From Lachnospiraceae bacterium (lineage in GTDB: Bacteria > Bacillota > Clostridia > Lachnospirales > Lachnospiraceae), in NCBI GenBank assembly GCA_019421365.1, contig JAHZFJ010000022.1:9981-73980 (forward strand): a stretch of 64,000 bases of DNA, in the 5' to 3' direction. Numbering within the stretch: position 1 is the first letter of the stretch; every line of letters starts with the position of its first letter. The notes beneath the pieces are model-generated. The model was given only the letters and a program-made list of their open reading frames with translations. It searched no databases and was not told where the DNA came from. Shown one piece after another: positions 1-8,561 of the stretch. The position numbers and the translations under genes were made by a program.

Positions 1-316
1 AAAATGGTCTTAACCCCTTACTCTTAATACAACCAGATAACACAATCTCATACACTGATGCTGGAAAATCCTTTTGTGAATCTGTCTGCTGCGGAAGATA
101 TCCGATTCCCCCTGGTGTAAGTTCTTTGTTTATCTCTATTACACCTGACGTAAGTTTCAATAAACCCATAAGACCTTTTATTAAAGTACTTTTACCAGAA
201 CCATTCTCGCCAACTATACAAAGATAGTCTCCTTGTTCAATTTTAAAACTAACCTGATCAACGGCAACTTTTCCGTCATATTCAATACTGATATCTTTGC
301 ATGTGACAATACTCAT
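1..316 (-). CDS. Metal ABC transporter ATP-binding protein, ZnuC-like (partial)
   Basis: The left edge cuts this gene; only the first ~105 codons are visible. They contain a Walker A motif (GENGSGKST, near residue 38) and a Q-loop region (LPQQTDS), as in the ATPases of zinc/manganese ABC importers. It should energise uptake of the metal delivered by the ZnuA-like lipoprotein encoded just upstream. The ATG is 1 nt after the znuA stop, and its Shine-Dalgarno GGAGG lies inside the end of znuA, so the two are translationally coupled. The permease gene is expected beyond the edge. Confidence 0.85.
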   Translation of the reverse strand, partial: MSIVTCKDISIEYDGKVAVDQVSFKIEQGDYLCIVGENGSGKSTLIKGLMGLLKLTSGVIEINKELTPGGIGYLPQQTDSQKDFPASVYEIVLSGCIKSKGLRPF

Positions 317-317
317 A

Positions 318-1292
318 TTAGTTAAGAGCCTCCTTAAGATTTTCAAGATTCTGATACATTAAACTTAGATATGTCGCACCATTCTTATAATCATCTGTAG
401 ATACATTATGACATGAGTGTAATAATAATGTCTTAGCACCAGTTGCACTAGCGATTGACTCTGCTACTTTTGGATTAGCCAATTCTTCATAGAAGATAAC
501 AGGTATCTCATCTTCTTTTACTTTATCAATAATTGTTGCAATTACCTTTGCACTAGGCTCTGTTTCAGAAGAACAAGAATCATAAGCAGATACATAATCT
601 AGCCCATATTCCTCAAAGAAATAATGGAACGCAAATCTTCCACCAAACACAACTTCATTTCTCTTTGCTTCTTTTACCATATCTCTTATATCCTGGTCTA
701 ATTGATCCAGACTAGCAAGATACTCCTTCGCATTGTTTTCAAAAGTCATTGCATTAGTTTTATCAACCTCACATAGTGCGACCTTAATATCCTCTACCAT
801 AACCTTAGCATTCAAAGGGTTTGTCCAGATATGAGGATCATAGGAATGAACGTGGTCATCATCACTTTCTTCATCCTCATGGTCATGATCATGGTCTTCT
901 ACCTCATCTAGGGTAATATTCTTTGATAAATCAACAATCATTACATCACTATCCAAACTATCTAGAATCTTAGAAACCCAAGGTTCCATCTCATCACCAG
1001 TATACAAGAATATATCTGCTTTATTTATATCAATTATATCACTTGGTGTTGGCTCATACGTATGACTCTCAACACCTGGTTTTAATAACATTTTAACCTC
1101 TACAGCATCCTTACCAACTTGATTTACAAAATCATATTGTGGAAATAATGTTGTTACTACTTTAATTTTCGGAGTATTATCACCTTCTGCTACTTTACTA
1201 TCCGTAGTCTCGGATTTTGAACAACCAGCTAAAAATAAGATTATTATACTAACCATACTTATTATTACTTGTAATTTTCTATACCTCTTCAT
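318..1292 (-). CDS. znuA: Zinc ABC transporter substrate-binding lipoprotein
   Basis: 324 aa, cluster A-1 metal-binding protein. It has a lipoprotein signal with lipobox LAGC (Cys at about residue 24) and a His/Asp/Glu-rich loop near residues 133-149 (DHDHDHEDEE), typical of zinc rather than manganese binders. A metal-ligand His lies in the conserved SHTYEPTPSD stretch and another in DPHIWTNP. It is anchored outside the membrane and delivers zinc to the permease. It lies between a Fur-family regulator and the ABC ATPase in one operon, which supports zinc control. Manganese is the main alternative substrate but fits the loop less well. Confidence 0.88.
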   Translation of the reverse strand: MKRYRKLQVIISMVSIIILFLAGCSKSETTDSKVAEGDNTPKIKVVTTLFPQYDFVNQVGKDAVEVKMLLKPGVESHTYEPTPSDIIDINKADIFLYTGDEMEPWVSKILDSLDSDVMIVDLSKNITLDEVEDHDHDHEDEESDDDHVHSYDPHIWTNPLNAKVMVEDIKVALCEVDKTNAMTFENNAKEYLASLDQLDQDIRDMVKEAKRNEVVFGGRFAFHYFFEEYGLDYVSAYDSCSSETEPSAKVIATIIDKVKEDEIPVIFYEELANPKVAESIASATGAKTLLLHSCHNVSTDDYKNGATYLSLMYQNLENLKEALN

Positions 1293-1337
1293 ATCTACCG
1301 TTTACCTTTCATTAGATCCTTGCATGCTACAAACTTA

Positions 1338-1760
1338 TCAGTCTTCTTTGTTCGATTTACATGTCTTACACCAACCATAGAATACCGTTTTCGTATTATC
1401 AACCTCAAAACCATGTGCCTCTAGAATGTGGCTATCAGCACCTGCTAAATAATCACACTTTACATGCAATAGAGTACCACATTTAATACATTTAAGATGA
1501 AAATGTGAATGACATTCCTTATTTTCACCAATGTACTGATAGCAAGCCCCCATACCTTCTTCTAAAAAGTATTTCCTTAAAGTACCTGACTCAGTCAACT
1601 TTTCCATATATCTATAAATTGTGGTTCTTCCAACAGAAATCTGATTTTCTCGTAGATGGTTTAACACCTCATCAATAGTTACATGATTCTCTCCATGATT
1701 TTCAAGATAATTTTGAATAATTTCTCTTTGTTTAGTTTTATATTCATTCGAAGTCGCCAT
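1338..1760 (-). CDS. Fur-family transcriptional regulator, probably Zur
   Basis: 140 aa, usual Fur-family length. It has an N-terminal winged helix (IDEVLNHL ... SVGRTTIYRYMEKL) and a C-terminal metal domain with HSHFHLKC, the first CxxC (CIKC) and a second CxxC (CKTC) near residue 135, the structural zinc site. It is the first gene of the zinc-uptake operon, 45 bp before znuA, so it most likely represses this operon when zinc is plentiful and regulates itself. PerR or Fur function cannot be excluded from sequence alone. The start has a good Shine-Dalgarno (AGGGAGG). Confidence 0.85.
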   Translation of the reverse strand: MATSNEYKTKQREIIQNYLENHGENHVTIDEVLNHLRENQISVGRTTIYRYMEKLTESGTLRKYFLEEGMGACYQYIGENKECHSHFHLKCIKCGTLLHVKCDYLAGADSHILEAHGFEVDNTKTVFYGWCKTCKSNKED

Positions 1761-1823
1761 ACTCGAAGCCTCCCTATCTCATATCTAAATAAGTGGATTC
1801 CATAGACACGTTCTTCTACTATG

Positions 1824-1839
1824 AAATTCACGAGAATTT
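1824..1839. promoter_or_regulatory. Inverted repeat upstream of the Fur/Zur operon, candidate operator
   Basis: AAATTC-ACGA-GAATTT, a perfect 6-4-6 inverted repeat about 64 bp upstream of the regulator start, between the preceding terminator and the gene. The position suits an autoregulatory Zur/Fur operator, but the sequence is not the classic Bacillus Zur or PerR box. Confidence 0.35.
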
Positions 1840-1846
1840 ACTTTAC

Positions 1847-1892
1847 ATAAAAAAATACAATATGAAATTCGATTTCAATTTCATATTGTATT
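1847..1892 (-). terminator. Rho-independent terminator after the MATE gene
   Basis: Perfect 16-bp stem (1854-1869 with 1877-1892) around a 7-nt loop, followed on the minus strand by a run of seven T. It separates the MATE gene from the zinc operon, which is transcribed in the same direction. Confidence 0.85.
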
Positions 1893-1925
1893 CCTATTTT
1901 TATTATTTGTCAAATTAAATTTAGA

Positions 1926-3257
1926 TCAAGCCTGTTCAAACTTCTTAATAACAACGTAGTAAGCAACTGCTAATGGTATTGTTGCTGCAATCCATGCGAT
2001 TGGCCCTGCTAAACAGATTCCTGCAAATCCTATCAATGCTGGTAATGTAAAAGAACACACCGTTCTTGCAAACAATTCAAACACACCTGCCATGAATGGC
2101 ATAAAGCTACGTCCCATACCTTGTAGTGCATTACGATATACAAACAGCATATTAAGCACTGGCAAGAATATAGCAATGACTGTTAGATAAACTTGTGCAC
2201 TTTCGAATACTTCAATCTCTTTTCCATCAACAAACAGTCCTGTCAATGGCTTTCCAAAGAGTAATAGAATTGCACTTCCTGCTATTGCAAATATTATTGT
2301 TAACATAGAGCATTTCTTTACACCTTCTTTTACCCTATCAATTCTACCTGCTCCTAAGTTTTGTCCTGCGTAATTTGCCATTGTTACACCAAATGTACCT
2401 GCCGGTTGTGTTACAAGTTGTTCAACCTTACTTGCAGCTGTATACGCTGCAATCTTAGCTGAACCAAATAAGTTAAGTGAACCTTGTAATACTAGAACTC
2501 CTATTGCTGTCACTGAAAATTGAAGTGCCATTGGTAATCCTATTTTCCAGTGTTTCCACGCTAATTTAGAGTTATATGTAAAATCTTTCTTTGTTAATCT
2601 TAATATACTGTATTTTTTTAACGTGTAAAGTAGACAAAGACCACCTGCTACACCTTGAGATATTACTGTTGCCCAAGCGGCACCCGCTACACCCGTGTGA
2701 AAACATAGAATAAACACCAAATCTAACACAACGTTTAACAACGATGATACAATTAAGAAGTATAGCGGTGTTTTGCTATCTCCCAATGCACGTAGAATAC
2801 AAGCAATCATATTGTAAAATACCGTACATACAATACCTATGAATATAACATTAATATATTTTAGAGCATCAGCCATAATATCATCTGGAGTATTCATGAG
2901 CCTTAATAACGGTTTTGAAGTTAATAAGCTCAATACGGTCAAGACAATAGTCATAAACGTACATAGGATTATTGATGTTCCCACGGATTGACGTAAACCA
3001 TCCATATCTTTTGCACCAAACTTTTGTGCTACAAGAACTGCAAAACCACTTGTTAAACCCATTAAAAACCCTAGAATTAAGAATGATAATCCACCAGTTG
3101 CACCTACTGCCGCTAAAGCTTCTACACCAATACTTTTTCCTACTATTATGGTATCAGCCATACTGTATAACTGTTGAAACACATTACCTATTAGCAATGG
3201 TACAGAATACGTTAATATTAACCGCGTTGGACTCCCGCTAGTTAAATCTTTAGTCAT
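1926..3257 (-). CDS. MATE-family multidrug/cation antiporter
   Basis: 443 aa integral membrane protein with about 12 hydrophobic segments in two homologous halves. The N-terminus (DLTSGSPTRLILTYSVPLLIGNVFQQLY) matches the DinF/NorM-like group common in clostridia. It should export cationic compounds in exchange for Na+ or H+; the substrate cannot be predicted. I chose the ATG at 3257 because GGAGG lies 7 nt in front of it; an in-frame ATG nine codons upstream has no such site. It is a single gene with its own terminator. Confidence 0.9.
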   Translation of the reverse strand: MTKDLTSGSPTRLILTYSVPLLIGNVFQQLYSMADTIIVGKSIGVEALAAVGATGGLSFLILGFLMGLTSGFAVLVAQKFGAKDMDGLRQSVGTSIILCTFMTIVLTVLSLLTSKPLLRLMNTPDDIMADALKYINVIFIGIVCTVFYNMIACILRALGDSKTPLYFLIVSSLLNVVLDLVFILCFHTGVAGAAWATVISQGVAGGLCLLYTLKKYSILRLTKKDFTYNSKLAWKHWKIGLPMALQFSVTAIGVLVLQGSLNLFGSAKIAAYTAASKVEQLVTQPAGTFGVTMANYAGQNLGAGRIDRVKEGVKKCSMLTIIFAIAGSAILLLFGKPLTGLFVDGKEIEVFESAQVYLTVIAIFLPVLNMLFVYRNALQGMGRSFMPFMAGVFELFARTVCSFTLPALIGFAGICLAGPIAWIAATIPLAVAYYVVIKKFEQA

Positions 3258-3461
3258 ACTATTTCCTCCTTGGTATACTCCCACTAATATTTCATAAGAT
3301 GTAACTTCCGTTTACCATATTGGCACACGTGTCCCTCTCACTATTGCCATTATTACACGTCAAATATAAAAAATCAATTCCTATAGTAAAGAATTATTCA
3401 ATTATTTTAGTGTAGAAATTCAACATTAGAAAAAGCCTTGCATTCGCTTCAATAGTAATGC

Positions 3462-3508
3462 ATTAAAAAGGCTATCCACTAAGTAATACTAACTTAATGA
3501 ATAGCCTT
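3462..3508 (-). terminator. Terminator after pgi
   Basis: Stem of about 17 bp including G-U pairs (3468-3484 with 3492-3508), 7-nt loop, followed on the minus strand by TTTTT. It lies 30 bp downstream of the pgi stop. Confidence 0.75.
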
Positions 3509-3537
3509 ATTTATTTTAATAACTACAATATTCTAGA

Positions 3538-4887
3538 TTATAATCTCTTTAATAATTCTTCTCTTTGTGCTTCAAATCCTGGTTTTCCAAGTAAAGCAAA
3601 CATGTTTTTCTTGTAGCTTTCAACACCTGGTTGATCGAATGGGTTAACACCTAAGATATAACCACTTACACCACAAGCAAATTCGAAGAAATAGAATAAT
3701 TCACCTAAGTAGAATTCTGTTTGTTCTGGTAAATTAACAATAAGGTTAGGAACATCTCCATCTGTATGAGCTAATAAAGTTCCTTTCATTGCACTCTTAT
3801 TAACGAAATCAACTGTTTTACCAGCTAAATAATTTAATCCGTCTAAGTCAACTTCTTCTTCCTCTAAAACGATTTCACAAGTTGATTTCTCAAGATTAAC
3901 TACTGTTTCAAACATTGTTCTTTGTCCATCTTGGATAAACTGTCCCATAGAGTGAAGATCTGTTGTTAAATCTACTGCTGCTGGGAAGATACCTTTTTGA
4001 TCCTTACCTTCACTTTCTCCATATAATTGCTTCCACCATTCATTAACATAGTGAAGAGCTGGCTCATAGTTAGCTAGGATTTCAATGTTCTTACCTTTTC
4101 TAAGTAAGATATTACGAACTGCTGCATATAAAACTGCATCATTTTCTTCATATGAGTTGTTAAGACAACGTTCTCTCATACTAGCAGCACCTTCCATTAA
4201 CTTAGTAATATCAGCACCACTAACTGCAATTGGTAATAAACCTACAGCTGTTAATACAGAGAATCTACCACCAACATCATCAGGTACTACGAAACTTTCA
4301 TAACCTTCTTCTGTTGCAAGGTTTTTAAGTGCTCCTTTTTCTTTATCAGTTGTAGCATAGATACGTTTTGCTGCTTCTTCTTTTCCGTACTTTTCTGTTA
4401 ATAATTTCTTGAATACACGGAAAGCGATTGCTGGTTCTGTAGTTGTTCCTGATTTACTAATAATGTTAACAGAAAAATCTCTGTCACCAATTGTTTCAAT
4501 TAAGTGGCTAATATACGTACTACTAATATTATTTCCTACGTAATAAATCTCTGGAGTTTTTCTAATCTCTTTCGATACAGAATTATAAAAACTGTGGCGT
4601 AAGAATTCGATAGCCGCTCTAGCTCCTAGGTAAGATCCACCAATTCCAATAACTAATAAAACATCGGAATCACTTTGAATCTTTTTAGCTGCAGCTTGGA
4701 TTCTTGTAAACTCATCTTTGTCATATTCTACAGGAAGATCAATCCATCCTAAAAAATCATTACCTGCACCTGATTTACTAAGTAACTGTTTTTTTGCACC
4801 CTCAGCGATTGTTTCCATCATCTTCATCTCATCGTTAGAGATAAATTTCTTTGCTGCTGAGTAATCAAACGAAACTCTTGTTTTCAT
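3538..4887 (-). CDS. pgi: Glucose-6-phosphate isomerase
   Basis: 449 aa, the length of the short Firmicute form. It interconverts glucose 6-phosphate and fructose 6-phosphate in glycolysis. Visible family features are the SIS-fold GIGGSYLGARA motif, the SKSGTTTEP phosphate-binding motif, the catalytic Glu region QLYGESEGK and the C-terminal FDQPGVESYK signature. The ATG at 4887 is preceded by AGGAGTG and agrees with family N-termini; an upstream in-frame ATG would add 25 residues that do not look like Pgi. It stands alone with its own terminator. Confidence 0.95.
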   Translation of the reverse strand: MKTRVSFDYSAAKKFISNDEMKMMETIAEGAKKQLLSKSGAGNDFLGWIDLPVEYDKDEFTRIQAAAKKIQSDSDVLLVIGIGGSYLGARAAIEFLRHSFYNSVSKEIRKTPEIYYVGNNISSTYISHLIETIGDRDFSVNIISKSGTTTEPAIAFRVFKKLLTEKYGKEEAAKRIYATTDKEKGALKNLATEEGYESFVVPDDVGGRFSVLTAVGLLPIAVSGADITKLMEGAASMRERCLNNSYEENDAVLYAAVRNILLRKGKNIEILANYEPALHYVNEWWKQLYGESEGKDQKGIFPAAVDLTTDLHSMGQFIQDGQRTMFETVVNLEKSTCEIVLEEEEVDLDGLNYLAGKTVDFVNKSAMKGTLLAHTDGDVPNLIVNLPEQTEFYLGELFYFFEFACGVSGYILGVNPFDQPGVESYKKNMFALLGKPGFEAQREELLKRL

Positions 4888-5055
4888 GTAATAACACTCC
4901 TTTGTTAAAATTAGCGCACTAGATTGTAAATTGGAACCACAATACTTCTCAAGTGTACTCAATATTTAAACCTATTTTAACAAATGAACCCTATATATTC
5001 AATATGAAAATTAAACAGATTTTCGTAATGTTTAGCTTTCAAATATATGAAACGT

Positions 5056-6246
5056 TTAGGCTAAAAACTCTTTTAGAATATCTTCAATTATCTTCTCTTC
5101 ACTTTCAGTCCTTGCAGCACGTTGATTATCCTTTTTAGAATCTACTTTTTCCATAGGCATAATTTGTTCTTGTTCATCAGGCGTCCCTTCTTTACTAGTA
5201 GCAATATCAGCTAGATTTCTAATTAAGAAACGCATATCCTCCCCCTTATCCTCACTAATAGGATAAACAGGTTGCATATTTCTTTGCATTTCTTCGGCCA
5301 CCTTATTAATCTTCTCTTCAGCAGGAATTTCTCTAACTTGTTGCTCCTTTAATTGTTGTACCTTGATTTGTTTTGCGTTAAGTTCTTTTTCTCTTAATAG
5401 CATCTCTTTGTTACGTTCTTTCTTACTCTTCTCTCTCTCTCCTGCTACGGATTGGTTCTTCTGCTCTGCAATTACCTTTTGCTCTCTCTCGAGTTGTCGC
5501 TTTTTCTCTCTTTCTTTCTCTTTATCTTGATTAAGAGCTTGCTCCTCAGCCTTTAACTCCTCAACTATCCTTCGATTCCTCGTATACTTATCCTCAACAA
5601 CAGATGATTTCTCTACTCTCTTGTCTACTCTCTTGTCTTCTTTCTTTTTATCTTTTTTACTATCTCCTTTTATTGTATTACTAAAATATTCTTGTCTATA
5701 TTCTTCTAATACCTCAGGAGTGAAATTCTCTTGTTCCAAACGGACTTTTAGAAAATTTTCTAGATAATCTGTAATATTTGCTTTCAAAATACTCTTTTTC
5801 GCACCCAGATTAATAAAACTTTCCACAACTATCAACAAACTACTAGTAAACACTCCCGAGAAAAATGTTATTAAAATATCATTTTTTCCACAATTATATA
5901 CAAGCCCCAAAACCGAGCCTACGGTACCAGCCAGGAGACATAATATTAAAAGTTGTCCACCGATATTCTCCCATGTGTATAAGTAAATTCCACAAACTTT
6001 ATGCTTGTATACATACTTATCCACAAAACTATCCACATTATTAACACCTATCTTCAATTTATAGCATGCTTCAAATTTCATTTTCATCAATTTCATTAAT
6101 TTATGCTTTGTAGATCCCATATTATCCGAAGCTTTAATTAATCTTTTATATGTACGACTCACCATAATCTTTAATATTGTTCCTAGTACGCATAAACCTG
6201 CCATTCCATAAATAAAGATGTAATTGTCATAAAGTTGCTGTATCAT
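5056..6246 (-). CDS. Membrane-anchored protein with long charged coiled coil, unknown function
   Basis: 396 aa, not recognised. Hydrophobic segments lie near residues 9-28, 92-112 and 120-142. A highly charged K/E/R/Q-rich stretch (about 190-330) that should form a coiled coil follows, then a ~60-residue acidic tail. The layout suggests membrane-tethered scaffolding. The C-terminal part may be cytoplasmic, because it is Lys/Glu-rich with no signal for export. The start is supported by AAAGGGG. It is followed by pgi in the same direction across a 168-bp gap. I assign no function. Confidence 0.75.
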   Translation of the reverse strand: MIQQLYDNYIFIYGMAGLCVLGTILKIMVSRTYKRLIKASDNMGSTKHKLMKLMKMKFEACYKLKIGVNNVDSFVDKYVYKHKVCGIYLYTWENIGGQLLILCLLAGTVGSVLGLVYNCGKNDILITFFSGVFTSSLLIVVESFINLGAKKSILKANITDYLENFLKVRLEQENFTPEVLEEYRQEYFSNTIKGDSKKDKKKEDKRVDKRVEKSSVVEDKYTRNRRIVEELKAEEQALNQDKEKEREKKRQLEREQKVIAEQKNQSVAGEREKSKKERNKEMLLREKELNAKQIKVQQLKEQQVREIPAEEKINKVAEEMQRNMQPVYPISEDKGEDMRFLIRNLADIATSKEGTPDEQEQIMPMEKVDSKKDNQRAARTESEEKIIEDILKEFLA

Positions 6247-6390
6247 AAGTCAAATTCCCCTTTCGTTATTGCCATATATTTACATTTATTATACCGTAAT
6301 TTTTTTTATTTGAAAAGGTACTTGTCCGTAAAAGTCATTGACAAATTACTTGCTAACTTTACACTTAACTTGATTAACCTCTTGATACCA

Positions 6391-6435
6391 ACAAAAAACA
6401 GCAATGGTCGACTATCTTTCAACCACTGCTGTTTT
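6391..6435 (-). terminator. Terminator after mtnN
   Basis: Stem 6395-6410 with 6420-6435 (16 bp with one G-U) followed on the minus strand by TTTTTTG. Directly downstream of the nucleosidase gene. Confidence 0.85.
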
Positions 6436-6453
6436 ATTATATTTACCGTCTCA

Positions 6454-7149
6454 TTATATTCGTTCAACCAAACCGCAAACTAACTTAACTGTATGTTCAA
6501 TTGCCTTTGCTTCAAATTCACTGTAATCCATCTCTGCACTATTATCTGCTTTATCCGAGATTGCCCTTATCACTAGGAAAGGTATATTGTTAAGATACGC
6601 AGCTTGCGCAATTGCCGCACCTTCCATCTCTGTACAATATCCTGAGAATTGCTTTACAAGCCAATCTTTCTTATCACCATCTGAGATGAATTGATCTCCA
6701 CTAAGAACTCTTCCCTCGAATACACTGATATCCGGATTTACTTCTTCGCACACTTCTTTCGCAATACCTCTTAGTCTTTCGTCAGCAACAAAAACCGAGT
6801 TATCCATCTGTGGTATTACACCAACTTCATAACCAAATCCTGTTGCATCCATGTCATGTGTGATAGCATCTGTTGATAACACAATATCTCCAATGTTAAT
6901 TTCATTACGAAGAGAACCTGCTACCCCAGTATTAATAACAACGTCAACACCAAACTCATCTACAAGAATCTGCGTACATACTGCTGCATTTACTTTACCA
7001 ATTCCACTACGAACGATGACTACTTTTCTATCATTAAGTTTACCGCTCATAAATACCATACTTGCTTTACTGATTGTTCTATCCACTTCCATTAATTCTT
7101 TTAAATTAGCAACTTCTTGTTCCATCGCTCCGATAATACCTATCTTCAT
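6454..7149 (-). CDS. mtnN: 5'-methylthioadenosine/S-adenosylhomocysteine nucleosidase
   Basis: 231 aa, full length. It hydrolyses MTA and SAH (and 5'-deoxyadenosine) to adenine and the thioribose, for methionine salvage and removal of SAM by-products. Family marks: MKIGIIGAMEQEV start with catalytic Glu, NTGVAGSL, the substrate loop VFEGRVLSGDQFI, MEGAAIAQ, and the catalytic Asp in AISDKAD. Good Shine-Dalgarno (AGGAGG). It is monocistronic, with a terminator downstream and a divergent gene upstream. Confidence 0.95.
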   Translation of the reverse strand: MKIGIIGAMEQEVANLKELMEVDRTISKASMVFMSGKLNDRKVVIVRSGIGKVNAAVCTQILVDEFGVDVVINTGVAGSLRNEINIGDIVLSTDAITHDMDATGFGYEVGVIPQMDNSVFVADERLRGIAKEVCEEVNPDISVFEGRVLSGDQFISDGDKKDWLVKQFSGYCTEMEGAAIAQAAYLNNIPFLVIRAISDKADNSAEMDYSEFEAKAIEHTVKLVCGLVERI

Positions 7150-7229
7150 GCTTGTCCTCCTGGATGATTTACGTTTTTATTAGACTTTACCATTTCTAAT
7201 AATTAAATGCAAGAATATATGAATTTCCA

Positions 7230-7258
7230 TTGCAAATAAAGGTAAACTAATATAAAAT
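7230..7258 (+). promoter_or_regulatory. Sigma-A-type promoter for the TSCPD/radical SAM pair
   Basis: TTGCAA (7230-7235), 17-bp spacer, TAAAAT (7253-7258), about 40 bp before the first start codon. Confidence 0.6.
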
Positions 7259-7299
7259 AATACACTAGATTAGAATATTAATAAGTTAGGAGATATAGT

Positions 7300-7542
7300 A
7301 TGAATTACAAGACATCTGGTGTTTGTAGCAAAGAAATTCAGTTTGAAATTGAAAATGATATCATCAAAAGCGTAGAATTCGTTGGTGGTTGTTCCGGTAA
7401 TACACAAGGTATATCCAAATTAGTGGAAGGCATGTCCGTTGAAGAGGTTATCAAAAGACTAGAAGGCGTTAAATGTGGTTTTCGACCAACTTCATGTCCA
7501 GATCAATTAGCACAAGCTTTAAGATCTTATTCGCAGAAATAA
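7300..7542 (+). CDS. TSCPD domain protein (TIGR03905 type)
   Basis: 80 aa. Matches the small stand-alone TSCPD family: an N-terminal Cys (SGVCSKEI), a central FVGGCSGNTQGI motif and the C-terminal CGFRPTSCPDQLA motif that names the domain. The domain also occurs at the C-terminus of class II ribonucleotide reductases; the stand-alone form has no assigned role. Cys pairs suggest metal or redox function (inference). Its TAA is immediately followed by the start of the radical SAM gene, so the two are probably cotranslated. Confidence 0.85.
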   Translation: MNYKTSGVCSKEIQFEIENDIIKSVEFVGGCSGNTQGISKLVEGMSVEEVIKRLEGVKCGFRPTSCPDQLAQALRSYSQK

Positions 7543-8442
7543 TTGAAACAATTCAAGCGTATCTATATAGAAATAACGAATATATGTAACCTATCCTGTA
7601 GCTTCTGCCCAAAGTCCACTAGAGCGCATACTTACATGTCGACAGAAAACTTTGAACATATCCTAACAGAAATATCCCCTTACACTGATTATGTTTATCT
7701 TCATGTAAAAGGGGAACCTCTGTTACATGAAAAGCTACAGGATATTTTATCGTTATGCGAAAAGTACCACATGCATGCCAATATAACTACAAACGGAACA
7801 CTAATTCCAAAGAAAAAAGAAATCCTATATCATGCAGCCGCTTTGCGACAAGTGAATATATCTCTTCATAGCTTTGAACACGAAGAGGAATTATCATTAA
7901 CTAACAAAATATCACCTTCTATATTTGAGGAGCTTTATAACTATATAAATCCTATATTAGACTATGCTAAGTACATGAGCACACATACTAAGGCCATAAC
8001 AGCATTACGTCTTTGGAATTTAGAAGGAGAATGCTCTAATTCAGTCACTCATGAGAAAAACCGTTATGTCCTCTCTCTTTTAGAACAATCTTTTGGCCTT
8101 ACCATTGAACCTGAGAATATAACAAGGGGTATAAAATTAATGGATCGTGTCTTTTTAAACCAAGATAAGAGATTTGAATGGCCTAATCTCAATATACCTG
8201 AGTTAAGTACCAAAGGGTTTTGTTATGGTTTAGGTACGCAGGCAGCTATATTAGTAGATGGAACTGTCGTACCATGTTGTCTAGATAATGAAGGCGACAT
8301 TGCACTGGGTAATATCTTCTCGGAATCTTTTTCTTCTATTATTAATGGTAAACGAGCACAAGACATGTTACTTGGATTTAAGAACATGGTTGTAGTAGAG
8401 GAACTTTGTAAACGCTGTGGATATCGACATCGTTTCACTTAG
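7543..8442 (+). CDS. Radical SAM protein with SPASM-like C-terminus
   Basis: 299 aa. Radical SAM cluster motif CNLSCSFC (CX3CX2C, about residues 17-24) near the N-terminus, then a TIM-barrel-like domain with GEPLLHEKL and TTNGTL. The C-terminal part has further cysteines (VVPCCLDNEGD, LCKRCGYR) that can bind an auxiliary Fe-S cluster. Substrate unknown; no small ribosomal-peptide gene was seen nearby. The start is TTG directly abutting the previous TAA, with no clear Shine-Dalgarno, so translation probably depends on coupling. Confidence 0.85.
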   Translation: MKQFKRIYIEITNICNLSCSFCPKSTRAHTYMSTENFEHILTEISPYTDYVYLHVKGEPLLHEKLQDILSLCEKYHMHANITTNGTLIPKKKEILYHAAALRQVNISLHSFEHEEELSLTNKISPSIFEELYNYINPILDYAKYMSTHTKAITALRLWNLEGECSNSVTHEKNRYVLSLLEQSFGLTIEPENITRGIKLMDRVFLNQDKRFEWPNLNIPELSTKGFCYGLGTQAAILVDGTVVPCCLDNEGDIALGNIFSESFSSIINGKRAQDMLLGFKNMVVVEELCKRCGYRHRFT

Positions 8443-8561
8443 GTTGATGGCATCAATGTGAGCATCTTCAACCTAATTATTAAACATTTATATACAACGG
8501 ACCATATGTAGGGATTACTACAAATTAATTGGCCCAACACAAAGAGGAATGGAGGTTCATT

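Noticed and set aside
5056..6246. Assigning the coiled-coil membrane protein to a division or tail-fibre family
   Set aside because: Low-complexity Lys/Glu repeats give misleading similarity; no specific motif supports a family.
8443..8480. Terminator after the radical SAM gene
   Set aside because: AGGTTGATG can pair with CATC-TTCAACCT only with a bulge, and no T-run follows; too weak to list.
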